In this document: piece by piece, positions 16,325 through 25,071 of the stretch | How the letters are laid out: each line of letters begins with the position of its first letter | How positions within the stretch are numbered: position 1 is the stretch's first letter | Assembly: GCA_017403155.1 (NCBI GenBank) | Contig: JAFQOP010000019.1 | Coordinates: 1-60,077 of the forward strand | DNA length: 60,077 nucleotides | Source of the DNA: Clostridia bacterium | Lineage (GTDB): Bacteria > Bacillota > Clostridia > Oscillospirales > CAG-272 | Direction of reading: 5' to 3' | Position numbers and translations under genes: made by a program | Notes under the pieces: generated by a model | The model's input: only the letters and a program-made list of their open reading frames with translations | What the model was told of the DNA's origin: nothing | Database searches by the model: none

Positions 16325-17029
16325 TCAAAGTGATTCGAGAGAGAAGGCAACGTAGTCGAGTCGCTCGAGCTCCCGCGCGACCTCATCAGGGGTGATGCGC
16401 GTCTTTCCCGTGATGTGCACGTTTGCCTCAATGCCCACGTTTGTTGTCTTGCCGCTGCGCGGAGGTGTGACCTGGATGTCGCTGACGTGGTACAGAGACG
16501 AGAGCGTGTCGACGGCCTCCCTGACGTATCCGTCGGAGATTATCTCCATATAGATGCCAAAGCGGTTGTATCTTTTTGTGATTCTGTACTCGAGGCGGTG
16601 GAGGATTGTGACAGTCACCACAATGAATACGAAGGTGATCAGCGCCCCCTCATAGAAGCCCGCACCCAGCGCCAGTCCTATCGCCGCCGTTGCCCACAAA
16701 CCTGCTGCCGTCGTCAGTCCCGTAATCTGGAAGCGTCCCTTGATAAGTATTGTGCCAACGCCGAGGAAGCCTATGCCCGATATGACCTGCGCGGCAATGC
16801 GCATCGGGTCGGTGGCGGTGATGCCGAGATAATCGCGGGCGTAGAAGCCTATCATGGCGGTGAGCGCGGAGCCGATAGACACGAGGATATGCGTGCGCAT
16901 GCCTGCCGCGCGCCCCTGCTTTCCTCGCTCGAGTCCGATAATACCGCCTATAATCAGCGCGAGTGCAAGCCTTGCTGCCGCGGTCACGGTATTCAGCTCT
17001 CGCATATATTCGACAAATTCATAAAACAT
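16325..17029 (-). CDS. MgtC/SapB family membrane protein
   Basis: A 234-residue protein with the MgtC/SapB layout: four to five N-terminal transmembrane helices (about 10-150) and a C-terminal ACT-like cytoplasmic domain (about 160-234). Family signatures are IIGLERGKQGRAAGMRTHI near residue 30, VISGIGFLGVGTIL near 85, and GLTTAAGLWATAAIG near 105. In pathogens MgtC inhibits the F1Fo ATPase and helps growth at low magnesium; in free-living or commensal bacteria the role is unclear. The start follows GGAGG, and the promoter is at 17056-17084. Confidence 0.92.
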   Translation of the reverse strand: MFYEFVEYMRELNTVTAAARLALALIIGGIIGLERGKQGRAAGMRTHILVSIGSALTAMIGFYARDYLGITATDPMRIAAQVISGIGFLGVGTILIKGRFQITGLTTAAGLWATAAIGLALGAGFYEGALITFVFIVVTVTILHRLEYRITKRYNRFGIYMEIISDGYVREAVDTLSSLYHVSDIQVTPPRSGKTTNVGIEANVHITGKTRITPDEVARELERLDYVAFSLESL

Positions 17030-17055
17030 AGGCTCTATCCTCCATCCGATATACT

Positions 17056-17084
17056 ATTTTACCATAAAGGATATAAAAAATCAA
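17056..17084 (-). promoter_or_regulatory. Promoter of the MgtC gene
   Basis: Minus strand: TTGATT (17084-17079), a 17-base spacer and TAAAAT (17061-17056). Confidence 0.7.
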
Positions 17085-17157
17085 TAAAAATCATTCGCGA
17101 TTTTTAACAAAATAAGGTATATGTTAACGAGAGTGGATGTTTTTAAGAAAATAACTA

Positions 17158-17186
17158 TTGCATAAAATGCGAAAATTATATATAAT
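17158..17186 (+). promoter_or_regulatory. Promoter of the HD-hydrolase/two-component operon
   Basis: TTGCAT at 17158-17163, a 17-base spacer and TATAAT at 17181-17186. Confidence 0.8.
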
Positions 17187-17220
17187 AAAATAAAATGCGA
17201 AGAAAGTGACGGAGGGAGCC

Positions 17221-17877
17221 ATGATAAGCTACGAAGAGATAAGAAACGATAAAAGCGTTATAGCATATATAAAGGCGGCGGACGCCTCGCTCGCCTCTCT
17301 CGGCTATACCGAGCATAGCTTTGCCCACGTTGTCAAGGTTGCCGAGGATGCCGCGTCGCTCCTCTCCTCTCTCGGCTACGATGAGCACACGGTAGAGCTC
17401 GCGAGGATTGCGGGCATCCTCCACGATATCGGCAACGTTGTAAACCGTCAGGGTCACTCGCAGAGCGGTGCGCTCATGGCGTTCCGTATTCTTGAAAAAA
17501 TGGGTATGCAGCCGGAGGATGTTGCCGCCGTAGTTACCGCCATAGGCAACCACGACGAGGGTGACGGAGTTCCCGTCAGCGATATCGCCGCTGCCCTCAT
17601 TATTGCCGACAAGTCGGATGTTCGCCGCAGCCGCGTAAGGGAAAAGCAGGCGGATTTTGATATACATGACAGGGTAAACTATTCGGTAACCTCCTCCCGG
17701 CTTGCATTCAGCGAGGACGGTCGACGCCTTGAGCTTATCCTTGAAATAGATACCGCCATCAGCCCCGTTATGGAATACTTCGAGATATTCCTCGGACGTA
17801 TGCTTCTGTGCCGCAAGGCGGCAGACAGGCTCGGTGTTGAGTTCGGACTGGTAATTAATTCACAGAAGATAATATAA
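17221..17877 (+). CDS. HD-domain phosphohydrolase
   Basis: A 218-residue cytoplasmic protein with a metal-dependent HD fold. The motif residues are visible in order: HSFAHV near residue 33, GILHDIGNV near 83 (the HD pair), HSQSG near 97, NHDEGDG near 122 and IIADKSDVRRSR near 138. This pattern is like small HD hydrolases that act on nucleotides or related phosphoesters; the substrate cannot be told. I chose the ATG at 17221, six bases after GGAGGG. A GTG at 17206 is in frame but overlaps that site. The response regulator follows 18 bases downstream, so the gene is probably the first of a four-gene operon. Confidence 0.85.
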   Translation: MISYEEIRNDKSVIAYIKAADASLASLGYTEHSFAHVVKVAEDAASLLSSLGYDEHTVELARIAGILHDIGNVVNRQGHSQSGALMAFRILEKMGMQPEDVAAVVTAIGNHDEGDGVPVSDIAAALIIADKSDVRRSRVREKQADFDIHDRVNYSVTSSRLAFSEDGRRLELILEIDTAISPVMEYFEIFLGRMLLCRKAADRLGVEFGLVINSQKII

Positions 17878-17895
17878 CCCGAGAGAGGTAAACTA

Positions 17896-18573
17896 ATGAT
17901 TTATCTGCTTGAGGACGACGGAGCGATACGTGAGCTCGTCGCATATTCCTTAACAAAAATGGGCAGCGTAGCCGAGGGCTTTGCCAAGCCGAGCGAGCTG
18001 TATGCCGCAATAGACAGAGAGCTCCCCGAGCTCGTTATACTTGACGTTATGCTTCCCGAGGAGGACGGCTTCTCGGTGCTGAGAAGATTGCGCGCGGACA
18101 GACGCACCGCAGATATCCCGATAATAATGCTGACCGCACGCGACAGCGAGTTTGACAAGGTCGTTGCCCTCGATGCGGGTGCTGACGATTACGTAACCAA
18201 GCCATTCGGTGTTATGGAGCTTGTCGCAAGAGTAAAGGCGTGCCTCAGGCGCACCTCGCGCGCCACAAGCGGTGAGCGCACCTACACACACGGCGCGCTC
18301 TTTGTGTCCGGCTCTCGCCACGAGGTAACTGTGGGAGGTGTCGAGCTCCCCCTCACGGTCAAGGAGTTTGAGCTCCTCTGCCTGCTCCTTGAGCACAGAG
18401 GCGCAGTTCTGACGCGCGACAGAATACTCTCGGAGGTCTGGGGCTATGAGTTTGACGGTGAGAACCGAACCGTCGACGTCCACGTGCGCACCCTGCGCAA
18501 GAAGCTCGGTGAGTGCGGTGACATTATCGAGACCGTGCGCGGAGTAGGGTACAAGATACCCTCGGTAAAGTAA
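17896..18573 (+). CDS. OmpR/PhoB-family response regulator
   Basis: A 225-residue DNA-binding response regulator. The receiver domain (1-115) has the acidic pair EDD near the start, the phosphoacceptor Asp50 in ILDVMLP, the Thr in MLTAR and the Lys in VTKPFG. The C-terminal winged helix (about 128-225) has the PhoB-type motifs LPLTVKEFELL, RDRILSEVWGY and TVDVHVRTLRKK. It abuts the histidine kinase with no gap. With a Na/phosphate cotransporter two genes downstream, a PhoP/PhoB-like role in phosphate control is a reasonable inference, but no Pho-box search was possible. Confidence 0.95.
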   Translation: MIYLLEDDGAIRELVAYSLTKMGSVAEGFAKPSELYAAIDRELPELVILDVMLPEEDGFSVLRRLRADRRTADIPIIMLTARDSEFDKVVALDAGADDYVTKPFGVMELVARVKACLRRTSRATSGERTYTHGALFVSGSRHEVTVGGVELPLTVKEFELLCLLLEHRGAVLTRDRILSEVWGYEFDGENRTVDVHVRTLRKKLGECGDIIETVRGVGYKIPSVK

Positions 18574-19923
18574 ATGAAAAACAAGATATTCAAGAGTATA
18601 TTCATAGCGATAATAATCGCGTTTCTTCTTTCCAGCGCGGTGGTGTTCGTTTGCCTTTATAACACCGTGTCGAAGATATCCGGAGTGGAGTACAATGCCT
18701 GGCAGATGCTCGGCGAGATACTTGCGCCGATGATAGTCGTCTTCTGCGCCCTTGCCCTGATAGCATATTTCGTTGCATCGATGGCGGCGCGCAGCGTTGT
18801 AAAGCCGATAAACGAGATAGACCCCGAGCACCCCGAGAGGAGCAGGAGCTATGACGAGCTTCGCCCGATTATGGACAAGCTCATATCACAGAATTACAGA
18901 ATTTCGCGCCAGATGGATACCCTCAGAATGAGGGAAAACGAGTTTAACTCAATAACCTTCAACATGAGTGAGGGACTCGTCGTTATCAACTCCCGTGCCG
19001 CCATCCTCTCCTGCAACAGAAGTGCCAAGGAGATATTTGGCATCAAGGACGTGCCGAGGAGCGTGCTCGCGCTTGACTCGTCCGAGGGCTTCAGGTCGGC
19101 AATCGGCGCCGCTCTGTCGGGAAATAACGGCTACCACGCCTTTGCCTCGGGAGAGAGGTATTACAGCCTCTTTGCCACCCCCGTCCTCCACGAAAAGCAC
19201 GTTGAGGGCGCGGTCGTCGTGATAGTTGACGTTACCGAAAAGGAGGAGAGGGAGGCGCTCCGACGCGAATTTACCTCCAACGTTTCTCACGAGCTGAAGA
19301 CGCCGCTGACAGCGATTTCGGGCTTTGCCGAGCTTATAAAATCCGGTCTGGCGAGTCCTGAGGATACGGTGCATTTTGCCGAAAATATTCATAAGGAGGC
19401 ATCTCGCCTCATATCCCTTGTCGGTGATATTATCCGTCTTTCCCGTCTTGACGGCGGCGAGATACCCTACGATGAGGAGCCCGTCGACCTATACGCGGTT
19501 GCGTCCGACGTTGCAGGGCGCCTCGAGGCAGTTGCCTCCCGTGCCGAGGTTACCGTCTCGGTTGAGGGTACCCCTTCCCCCGTGTCGGGAAATAGTACCA
19601 TTGTCGAGGAGATTATATACAACCTTTGTGACAATGCGATAAAATATAACCGCGTGGGCGGCTACGTTCGCATCAAGGTAGGGAAGCTCTCGCGCGGTGC
19701 ATACGTCGAGGTGAAGGACAACGGCATAGGAATTCCTGCCGACAAGCGCGACCGTGTGTTCGAGCGCTTCTACCGCGTTGACAAGAGCCATTCGCGCGAA
19801 ATTGGCGGCACGGGCCTCGGTCTCTCGATAGTTAAGCATGCTGCCCTCTACCACAAGGCGACGGTAGCGCTCGAGAGCGAGGAGGGAGTCGGCACGACCG
19901 TCACGGTTACCTTCCCCGAATAA
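18574..19923 (+). CDS. Sensor histidine kinase, PhoR-like
   Basis: A 449-residue membrane histidine kinase. Two transmembrane helices (about 6-26 and 50-72) flank a very short external loop, so the protein probably senses an intramembrane or intracellular cue rather than an external ligand. A PAS domain follows (about 125-215). The HisKA box is SHELKTPLT with phosphoacceptor His239. The ATPase motifs are [10 protein letters not shown] (N box), DNGIGIP (G1), FERFYRV (F box) and [12 protein letters not shown] (G2). The layout matches PhoR of Gram-positive bacteria. It starts directly after the regulator stop codon. Confidence 0.95.
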   Translation: MKNKIFKSIFIAIIIAFLLSSAVVFVCLYNTVSKISGVEYNAWQMLGEILAPMIVVFCALALIAYFVASMAARSVVKPINEIDPEHPERSRSYDELRPIMDKLISQNYRISRQMDTLRMRENEFNSITFNMSEGLVVINSRAAILSCNRSAKEIFGIKDVPRSVLALDSSEGFRSAIGAALSGNNGYHAFASGERYYSLFATPVLHEKHVEGAVVVIVDVTEKEEREALRREFTSNVSHELKTPLTAISGFAELIKSGLASPEDTVHFAENIHKEASRLISLVGDIIRLSRLDGGEIPYDEEPVDLYAVASDVAGRLEAVASRAEVTVSVEGTPSPVSGNSTIVEEIIYNLCDNAIKYNRVGGYVRIKVGKLSRGAYVEVKDNGIGIPADKRDRVFERFYRVDKSHSREIGGTGLGLSIVKHAALYHKATVALESEEGVGTTVTVTFPE

Positions 19924-19936
19924 TATGCCGTCTCCC

Positions 19937-19957
19937 CCGAGCCGCAGTTCGGCTCGC
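19937..19957 (+). other. Small intercistronic hairpin
   Basis: CGAGCCG-cagtt-CGGCTCG lies between the kinase and the phosphate cotransporter. It has no T tract, so it may be a processing or stabilising hairpin rather than a terminator. Confidence 0.4.
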
Positions 19958-20004
19958 AAAATTCGACAAACAAAAACTAATATATAATGTGAGGAAAAAA
20001 CACT

Positions 20005-21780
20005 ATGAACACCATTGACATCATACTTATGATATTGCAGCTGTTCTGCGGTCTTGCAATATTCCTTTTTGGTATGGACGTAATGGGCGACGCCCTCAAA
20101 AAAGCGGCAGGCTCGCGCCTGAAGGACCTGCTCGGTAAGCTCACGTCAAATCCGATAAAGGGATTTCTCCTCGGACTTATCGTAACAGCCGTTATCCAGT
20201 CCTCCTCCGCAACCACGGTTATGGTTGTCGGCTTTGTTAACTCGGGAGCGATGACTCTTTTGCAGTCGGTCGGAGTTATTCTCGGTGCCAACCTCGGTAC
20301 CGCGGTAACCGCCTGGTTGACAGCACCTGCGGCGATGGGCGGTGCGGTGAAGGAGGGTGCTACCTTCATGGACCTTCTCAAAACCGACGGCTGGATGCCC
20401 ATACTTGCAGTTATCGGCATAGTTCTCGTTATGTTCTTCAACAAGGGCAAGAAGAAGGATATCGGTACGGTGCTTCTCGGCTTTGCAGTGCTTATGACGG
20501 GTATGGAGCTTATGTCGGGCTCTGTATCGGGCATACGCGATGATATCGGTGGCATACTCAAGGTGTTTGAGAATCCCATTCTCGGTCTTTTTGCAGGTCT
20601 TATCCTCACTGTGATAGTGCAGTCCTCCTCTGCCTCTGTCGGTATTCTCCAGAGTATCGTCGGTGCGGGCGGAGCTATGACCTTCGGTGCGGCTCTCCCG
20701 ATTGTATTAGGACAGAACATCGGTACATGCGTCACTGCCATGATATCCTCGGTCGGTGCAAATAAGAACGGTAAGCGCGCGGCTGTAATACACCTGTCGT
20801 TCAACGTTATTGCGGCAGTCATAGTGCTCGCCCTCTTCTACGCGTCGAACGCAATCTTCTCCTACATCGATACGGCATTCTATATCGATGCATGGTGGGT
20901 CGCAATTATCCACACGGTATATAAGATAATCGCTATTGCAATTATCTTCCCCTTTTATAAGCAGCTAGAGAAGCTCTCCCACGTCCTCGTTAAGGATAAG
21001 AAGGGCAGCGAGGAGTCTATCGCGAGTGCACTCGACGAGCGCCTTCTTCCTACCCCTGCTGTTGCTGCGGGCATTGCTACCGACGTTGCATATACCATGG
21101 CAGGCGTTTCCTTCGATGCATTTTATAAGTCGCTCGCTGTCTATAACGGTCCCTTCGACCCGAAGCTCGCCGAGGAGGTGCGCGAGCTCGAGAGCAAAGC
21201 AGACGTTTATGAGGACGCGCTCGGCTCTTATCTCGTTAAGCTCTCTGCTGTTGATATGGACATCAAGACCTCCGAGCAGATTACAAAGCTGCTTCACATA
21301 ATCGGTGACCTCGAGCGTATTTCCGACCATGCGGTCAACGTAGTAGAGTCCGCAGAGGAAATAAAGGATAAGAAGATATCCTTCTCGAGCGAAGCAAAGC
21401 GCGAGCTTGCCGTCCTCGAGAGCGCGGTGCGCGAGGTGCTTGAGATGACTCACAAGGCACTCACCACGGGTGACATCGCCCTCGCTACCGAGGTCGAGCC
21501 CCTTGAGGAGGTTGTCGATGATCTTCGCGACCAGATAAAGCTCAACCACATTCTCCGCCTTCAGAAGAGCGAATGCACGATAGAGCTCGGCTTCGTTCTC
21601 TCCGACGTGCTCAACAACTTTGAGCGCGTTGCCGACCATTGCTCCAACATTGCCGCCTGCGTTATCGAGATTGCCAACGAGGATGCTCTCGATATGCACA
21701 AGTACACCGCAAAGACGAAGCATGGCTCGGAGGAGTTCAAGGAGAGGTATGCGGCATATACCGCAAAATACACCTTATAA
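20005..21780 (+). CDS. Na/Pi cotransporter family protein with PhoU-like tail
   Basis: A 591-residue protein: two Na/Pi-cotransporter repeats in a membrane domain of about 330 residues, and then a cytoplasmic PhoU-like helical domain. The duplicated signature QSSSATT (from residue 65) and QSSSASVG (from residue 206) marks the inverted transport repeats. The C-terminal half is rich in Glu/Lys helices typical of PhoU (ISDHAVNVVESAEEI and FERVADHCSNIAACV). It should import phosphate with sodium, with the PhoU domain as internal regulator. The position behind a PhoBR-like pair supports phosphate. The start ATG follows GTGAGGA. Confidence 0.93.
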   Translation: MNTIDIILMILQLFCGLAIFLFGMDVMGDALKKAAGSRLKDLLGKLTSNPIKGFLLGLIVTAVIQSSSATTVMVVGFVNSGAMTLLQSVGVILGANLGTAVTAWLTAPAAMGGAVKEGATFMDLLKTDGWMPILAVIGIVLVMFFNKGKKKDIGTVLLGFAVLMTGMELMSGSVSGIRDDIGGILKVFENPILGLFAGLILTVIVQSSSASVGILQSIVGAGGAMTFGAALPIVLGQNIGTCVTAMISSVGANKNGKRAAVIHLSFNVIAAVIVLALFYASNAIFSYIDTAFYIDAWWVAIIHTVYKIIAIAIIFPFYKQLEKLSHVLVKDKKGSEESIASALDERLLPTPAVAAGIATDVAYTMAGVSFDAFYKSLAVYNGPFDPKLAEEVRELESKADVYEDALGSYLVKLSAVDMDIKTSEQITKLLHIIGDLERISDHAVNVVESAEEIKDKKISFSSEAKRELAVLESAVREVLEMTHKALTTGDIALATEVEPLEEVVDDLRDQIKLNHILRLQKSECTIELGFVLSDVLNNFERVADHCSNIAACVIEIANEDALDMHKYTAKTKHGSEEFKERYAAYTAKYTL

Positions 21781-21819
21781 AGACTGCCTATTTTGGGCAT
21801 AACCGAATAAAAACGTAAT

Positions 21820-21850
21820 GAGGCATTGTGCTTACACAGTGCCTCATTTT
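21820..21850 (+). terminator. Terminator of the phosphate operon
   Basis: GAGGCATTGTG-ctta-CACAGTGCCTC followed by atttt. Confidence 0.85.
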
Positions 21851-22046
21851 CTACTTACCCGACATAGCTCAAATAAGGTTGAAAACCCACGGTTTTCTCC
21901 TTTTAAATTTTGTTTTTATTCTATCGACGTTTTCTCCCTCTCGCTGTATGATAATACAGCTTCGGGAAGAATAACGACGATTTCTGCACCAAACTAGGCA
22001 GTCTTGGGGGCTTTGTGCTATGGGCATAACCGAATAAAAAAGTAAT

Positions 22047-22078
22047 GGGGCATTGTGTTTACACAGTGCCTCATTTTT
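22047..22078 (+). terminator. Second, near-identical terminator
   Basis: GGGGCATTGTG-ttt-ACACAGTGCCTC followed by attttt. Together with its upstream flank it duplicates the terminator at 21820. Confidence 0.8.
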
Positions 22079-22144
22079 CTTTGGCTTCACCCTTTTTGAG
22101 GAAACGAATAACCTAGTAGGGAAGGATTGCCATACGGTGAAGGA

Positions 22145-22378
22145 ATGGAAAAGAAAAAGACACTGGCACAGCTTGAGGTCGGGGAGACAGGGCTCGTCAT
22201 CGGGCTCGGGGGACGGGGCGGCGTGCGCCGCCGTATGCTCGACCTCGGGCTGACGGAGGGGACGCGCGTTAGCTGCATCGGCAGGAGCCCCCTCGGTGAC
22301 CCGAGCGCATATCTCGTGCGGGATAAGATGATAGCGATAAGAAAAGAGGATGCTGAAGATATTATACTGAAGATATAA
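22145..22378 (+). CDS. feoA: FeoA family protein
   Basis: A 77-residue SH3-like protein of the FeoA family, the small cytoplasmic partner of the ferrous-iron transporter FeoB. The core reads LAQLEVGETGLVIGL, then RRRMLDLGLTEGTRV and DPSAYLVRDKMIAIRKEDAEDI, which is the standard FeoA pattern. The start is uncertain: the ATG at 22145 gives the usual N-terminus but has its purine-rich site very close, whereas a TTG at 22127 sits directly on another GGAAGGA. FeoB follows 19 bases later. Confidence 0.88.
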   Translation: MEKKKTLAQLEVGETGLVIGLGGRGGVRRRMLDLGLTEGTRVSCIGRSPLGDPSAYLVRDKMIAIRKEDAEDIILKI

Positions 22379-22397
22379 TCTGAAGGAGGCATGGCAG

Positions 22398-24464
22398 GTG
22401 GCGGAAGACGTGCGTCGGGTGGTGTGCGCCCTTGCGGGCAATCCCAACGTAGGCAAGAGCACCCTCTTCAATTCGTTGACGGGAATGCATGCGCATACAG
22501 GAAATTGGGCAGGTAAAACGGTGGAGTGCCAGACGGGAGAGGTTTCGCTCGGGGTGGGAAAAATTACTCTTGTCGATATTCCCGGCACATACTCGCTTCT
22601 GTATAGGTCGGAGGAGGAGAGAATTGCAGGGGAGTATATAGTGAGAGGAGGGGCAGACGTATGTGCTGTGGTGTGTGACGCCTCCGCCCTGCGTCAGAAT
22701 CTCAACCTTGTTCTCCAGATAATAGAGACGGGTATCCCGACTGTGGTTGCGGTTAATCTCGTCGACGAGGCGCGCAGAAGGGGCGTGCGGCTTGACCTGA
22801 AGGAGCTATCGTCGCTTTTGGGGGTGCCCGTGGTAGCTACCGTCGGATATAAAAAGCGCACCCTGCCTCCCCTTGCTCGGGCAATATCGGAGGGAGGAGC
22901 TGTGGCAAAAAGCACCGTCATATATCCCGAGCCGATAGAGCGCGCGATAGTCTCCCTTTCCCACCGACTTGGCTTCGTCTGCGAGGGGCGGCGCCGCTAT
23001 CTTGCCCTATCTCTCCTCCTCTCGGGGGAGGCTGATGACGGGGCGGCGGAGGAGGAGATTTCTCGCCTCGGTGGGGATGCGTGCAGCATTATCGAGTGCC
23101 GCGACGGACTTTTGGGCGAGCTTTTTGCGCTCGGATATGATGAAGAGAGGCTCAACGATGCCGTCGCAAGCGCGCTCGTCGGGCAGGCGGATAGAATTGC
23201 CGACGCGGTTGTCCTCTCCGACTTTGACAGAGGAATAGAGCGCACGCGGAAGATAGACAAATTTCTAACGGGGAGGGTGGGTGCTTATCCCGTTATGCTC
23301 CTCCTTCTTGCGCTGGTATTTTTCCTCACTCTTGTGCTCGCGAGCTATCCGAGCGAGCTTTTGTCCCGCCTTTTCTCCTATATGGAAGGGGCGCTTGCCT
23401 CCTTCCTTGGTTGGGTGGGGGCGCCCGAGTGGCTGCGAGGGGCGCTGGTTGAGGGCGCGGTGCGCACCCTCGGGCAGGTGGTGGCGGTGATGCTGCCGCC
23501 GATGGTGATTTTCTTTCCCCTTTTTGCCCTCCTTGAGGACTCGGGGTATCTGCCGAGAATTGCCTACAACCTCGACCGCCCCTTTGCGTGCGCGGGGTGC
23601 TGTGGAAAGCAGGCGCTTACGATGTGCATGGGATTCGGCTGTAATGCGGTCGGCATAGTCGGCTGCCGCATAATCGAAACCCGTCGGGAGCGTATACTCG
23701 CCGCCGTGACGAATTCTCTCGTCCCATGCAACGGTCGACTGCCGATGCTGATAAGTCTGATAAGCCTGTTTTATATTTTTCTTACGGGCTCTTATTCGAC
23801 GCTTTCCGTCGCACTGACTCTCACTCTTTTTATCCTTGTCGGTGTGGGAGCAACCCTTCTGTCAACCTACGTCCTCTCGCGCACCTTATACAGAGGTGGC
23901 GGCTCCTCGTTTACAGTAGAGCTGCCGCCATACCGACGTCCGCGCTTTTTGAGCGTTACCTTGAGAGCCCTGCGTGACAAGTGCGGTGCGGTGCTCGCGC
24001 GTGCTGTGGCGGTTGCCGCACCCGTCGGTCTTGCCGTTTGGGTGCTCGGTGCCGTCAGGGTAGGACAGAGCAGTCTCTTGGTGCATATTTCCTCCATCCT
24101 CGACCCCGTGGGAAATTTCTTCGGCATGGATGGAGCAATCTTGCTTGCCTTTTTGCTAGCTATTCCCGCTAATGAGATTGTGTTGCCAACGCTGTTCGTG
24201 ATATATTCCTCGTCGGGGGGCATAGCAATGGACGTGGGGCTGGATGCAATGCGCGCCCTCTTTTCGGCAAACGGCTGGACGCCGACTGTTGCCCTGTGCG
24301 CAGGAATATTCGCCCTCTTTCACTGGCCCTGCTCAACCTCGCTGCTGACAGTCTGGCGCGAGACGCGCTCGCGCCGTGCGACACTCGTCGCCTTCCTTTT
24401 GCCGACGGTGATAGGGCTTATGCTGTGTGCTCTCATCAACGGTATCTCTTTTCTTATATATTGA
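22398..24464 (+). CDS. feoB: Ferrous iron transport protein B
   Basis: A 688-residue membrane GTPase importing Fe(II). The N-terminal G domain has GNPNVGKST (from residue 14), DIPGTYSL and NLVDEA. The helical insertion follows, then the membrane domain from about residue 290 with two Gate motifs, including CAGCCGKQALTMCMGFGCNAVGI near residue 400 with its conserved cysteines. The start is GTG at 22398, about ten bases after GGAGG. An ATG seven bases earlier is out of frame. It forms an operon with feoA. Iron acquisition fits the iron-sulfur-heavy metabolism (PFOR, rubrerythrin) seen nearby. Confidence 0.96.
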   Translation: MAEDVRRVVCALAGNPNVGKSTLFNSLTGMHAHTGNWAGKTVECQTGEVSLGVGKITLVDIPGTYSLLYRSEEERIAGEYIVRGGADVCAVVCDASALRQNLNLVLQIIETGIPTVVAVNLVDEARRRGVRLDLKELSSLLGVPVVATVGYKKRTLPPLARAISEGGAVAKSTVIYPEPIERAIVSLSHRLGFVCEGRRRYLALSLLLSGEADDGAAEEEISRLGGDACSIIECRDGLLGELFALGYDEERLNDAVASALVGQADRIADAVVLSDFDRGIERTRKIDKFLTGRVGAYPVMLLLLALVFFLTLVLASYPSELLSRLFSYMEGALASFLGWVGAPEWLRGALVEGAVRTLGQVVAVMLPPMVIFFPLFALLEDSGYLPRIAYNLDRPFACAGCCGKQALTMCMGFGCNAVGIVGCRIIETRRERILAAVTNSLVPCNGRLPMLISLISLFYIFLTGSYSTLSVALTLTLFILVGVGATLLSTYVLSRTLYRGGGSSFTVELPPYRRPRFLSVTLRALRDKCGAVLARAVAVAAPVGLAVWVLGAVRVGQSSLLVHISSILDPVGNFFGMDGAILLAFLLAIPANEIVLPTLFVIYSSSGGIAMDVGLDAMRALFSANGWTPTVALCAGIFALFHWPCSTSLLTVWRETRSRRATLVAFLLPTVIGLMLCALINGISFLIY

Positions 24465-24468
24465 TTTA

Positions 24469-24500
24469 GATAAAAACGCAACTCTGGTTGCGTTTTTATC
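24469..24500. terminator. Terminator of feoAB
   Basis: GATAAAAACGCAAC-tctg-GTTGCGTTTTTATC is a perfect palindrome with A and T runs on both sides. Confidence 0.9.
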
Positions 24501-24511
24501 TGTGCCGGATG

Positions 24512-24540
24512 TTGACAAGTCAATTTGTTTGTGCTATACT
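24512..24540 (+). promoter_or_regulatory. Promoter with possible MarR operator
   Basis: TTGACA at 24512-24517, a 17-base spacer and TATACT at 24535-24540. The -35 box is part of the inverted repeat TTGAC-aa-GTCAA (24512-24523), where a dimeric repressor encoded by the next gene could bind. Confidence 0.75.
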
Positions 24541-24563
24541 GACGGTAAGGGCAATATGCCAAA

Positions 24564-25058
24564 ATGAAAAAGGAGGACGAGGCAATAAAGGACTTTTTTA
24601 ATGGGCCCGAGAGATTTGAGTCGTTTGTTTTGCTTGTCGATTCGGCACATAAGCATATAAGCAAGATAAAGCAAATGATAAGCGCCGACAGCTCGATAAA
24701 GAGCGTGCACACCCTCTGGCTCTACATTCTTTCGAAGTACAATGACGGACTTACTCCTACCGAGCTTGCGGAGAAGACGAATATTGACCGCTCGCTCGTC
24801 TCGCGCGAGATACGTGAGCTTGTGTCCGAGGGCTACGTCGACCACAGCTATCCTAAGGGAAAGCGTGGCTATAACACCAAAATAACTCTAACCGATAAGG
24901 GGCGCGATTTGGCGCGGCAGATTGCCGCCTCGGCGTTTGCGGTGCAGTCGGCGGTGAGCCAAAGCATAAGCACGGAGGAGCTGAAGGTGTTTTACACCAT
25001 ACTTTATAAAATTTGCAAGAACCTCGAGGGTATAACCGAGGGGCAGGGTCAAGAATAA
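24564..25058 (+). CDS. MarR-family transcriptional regulator
   Basis: A 164-residue winged-helix regulator. The DNA-binding region reads LTPTELAEKTNIDRSLVSREIRELVSEGYVD (residues about 58-90), followed by the wing (KGKRGYNTKITLTDKGRD). Flanking N- and C-terminal helices would form the dimer interface. It is the first gene of an operon with an acyl-CoA ligase (13 bases downstream) and an MFS transporter, and probably represses it through the palindrome in its own promoter. An acyl or acid-type ligand is a guess from the neighbours. Confidence 0.9.
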   Translation: MKKEDEAIKDFFNGPERFESFVLLVDSAHKHISKIKQMISADSSIKSVHTLWLYILSKYNDGLTPTELAEKTNIDRSLVSREIRELVSEGYVDHSYPKGKRGYNTKITLTDKGRDLARQIAASAFAVQSAVSQSISTEELKVFYTILYKICKNLEGITEGQGQE

Positions 25059-25071
25059 AAAGGAGAAAAAA

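Larger units (their letters stand above)
21781..22144. other. Repeat-rich spacer between phosphate transporter and feoA
   Basis: This 364-base gap has no supported gene. It contains two copies of a GGGCATAACCGAATAAAAA module, each followed by a terminator hairpin (21795-21850 and 22022-22078). It also holds an inverted pair AGACTGCCTA (21781-21790) / TAGGCAGTCT (21995-22004) and a small hairpin GCTGTA-tgataa-TACAGC (21943-21960). No good promoter for feoA was found. Confidence 0.6.

Noticed and set aside
21860-21900. Eleven-codon minus-strand ORF behind AAAAGGAG
   Set aside because: The ribosome-site-like sequence and a GTG start are present, but the peptide is tiny, has no promoter in view and lies in repeat-rich spacer. 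Evidence is too thin.
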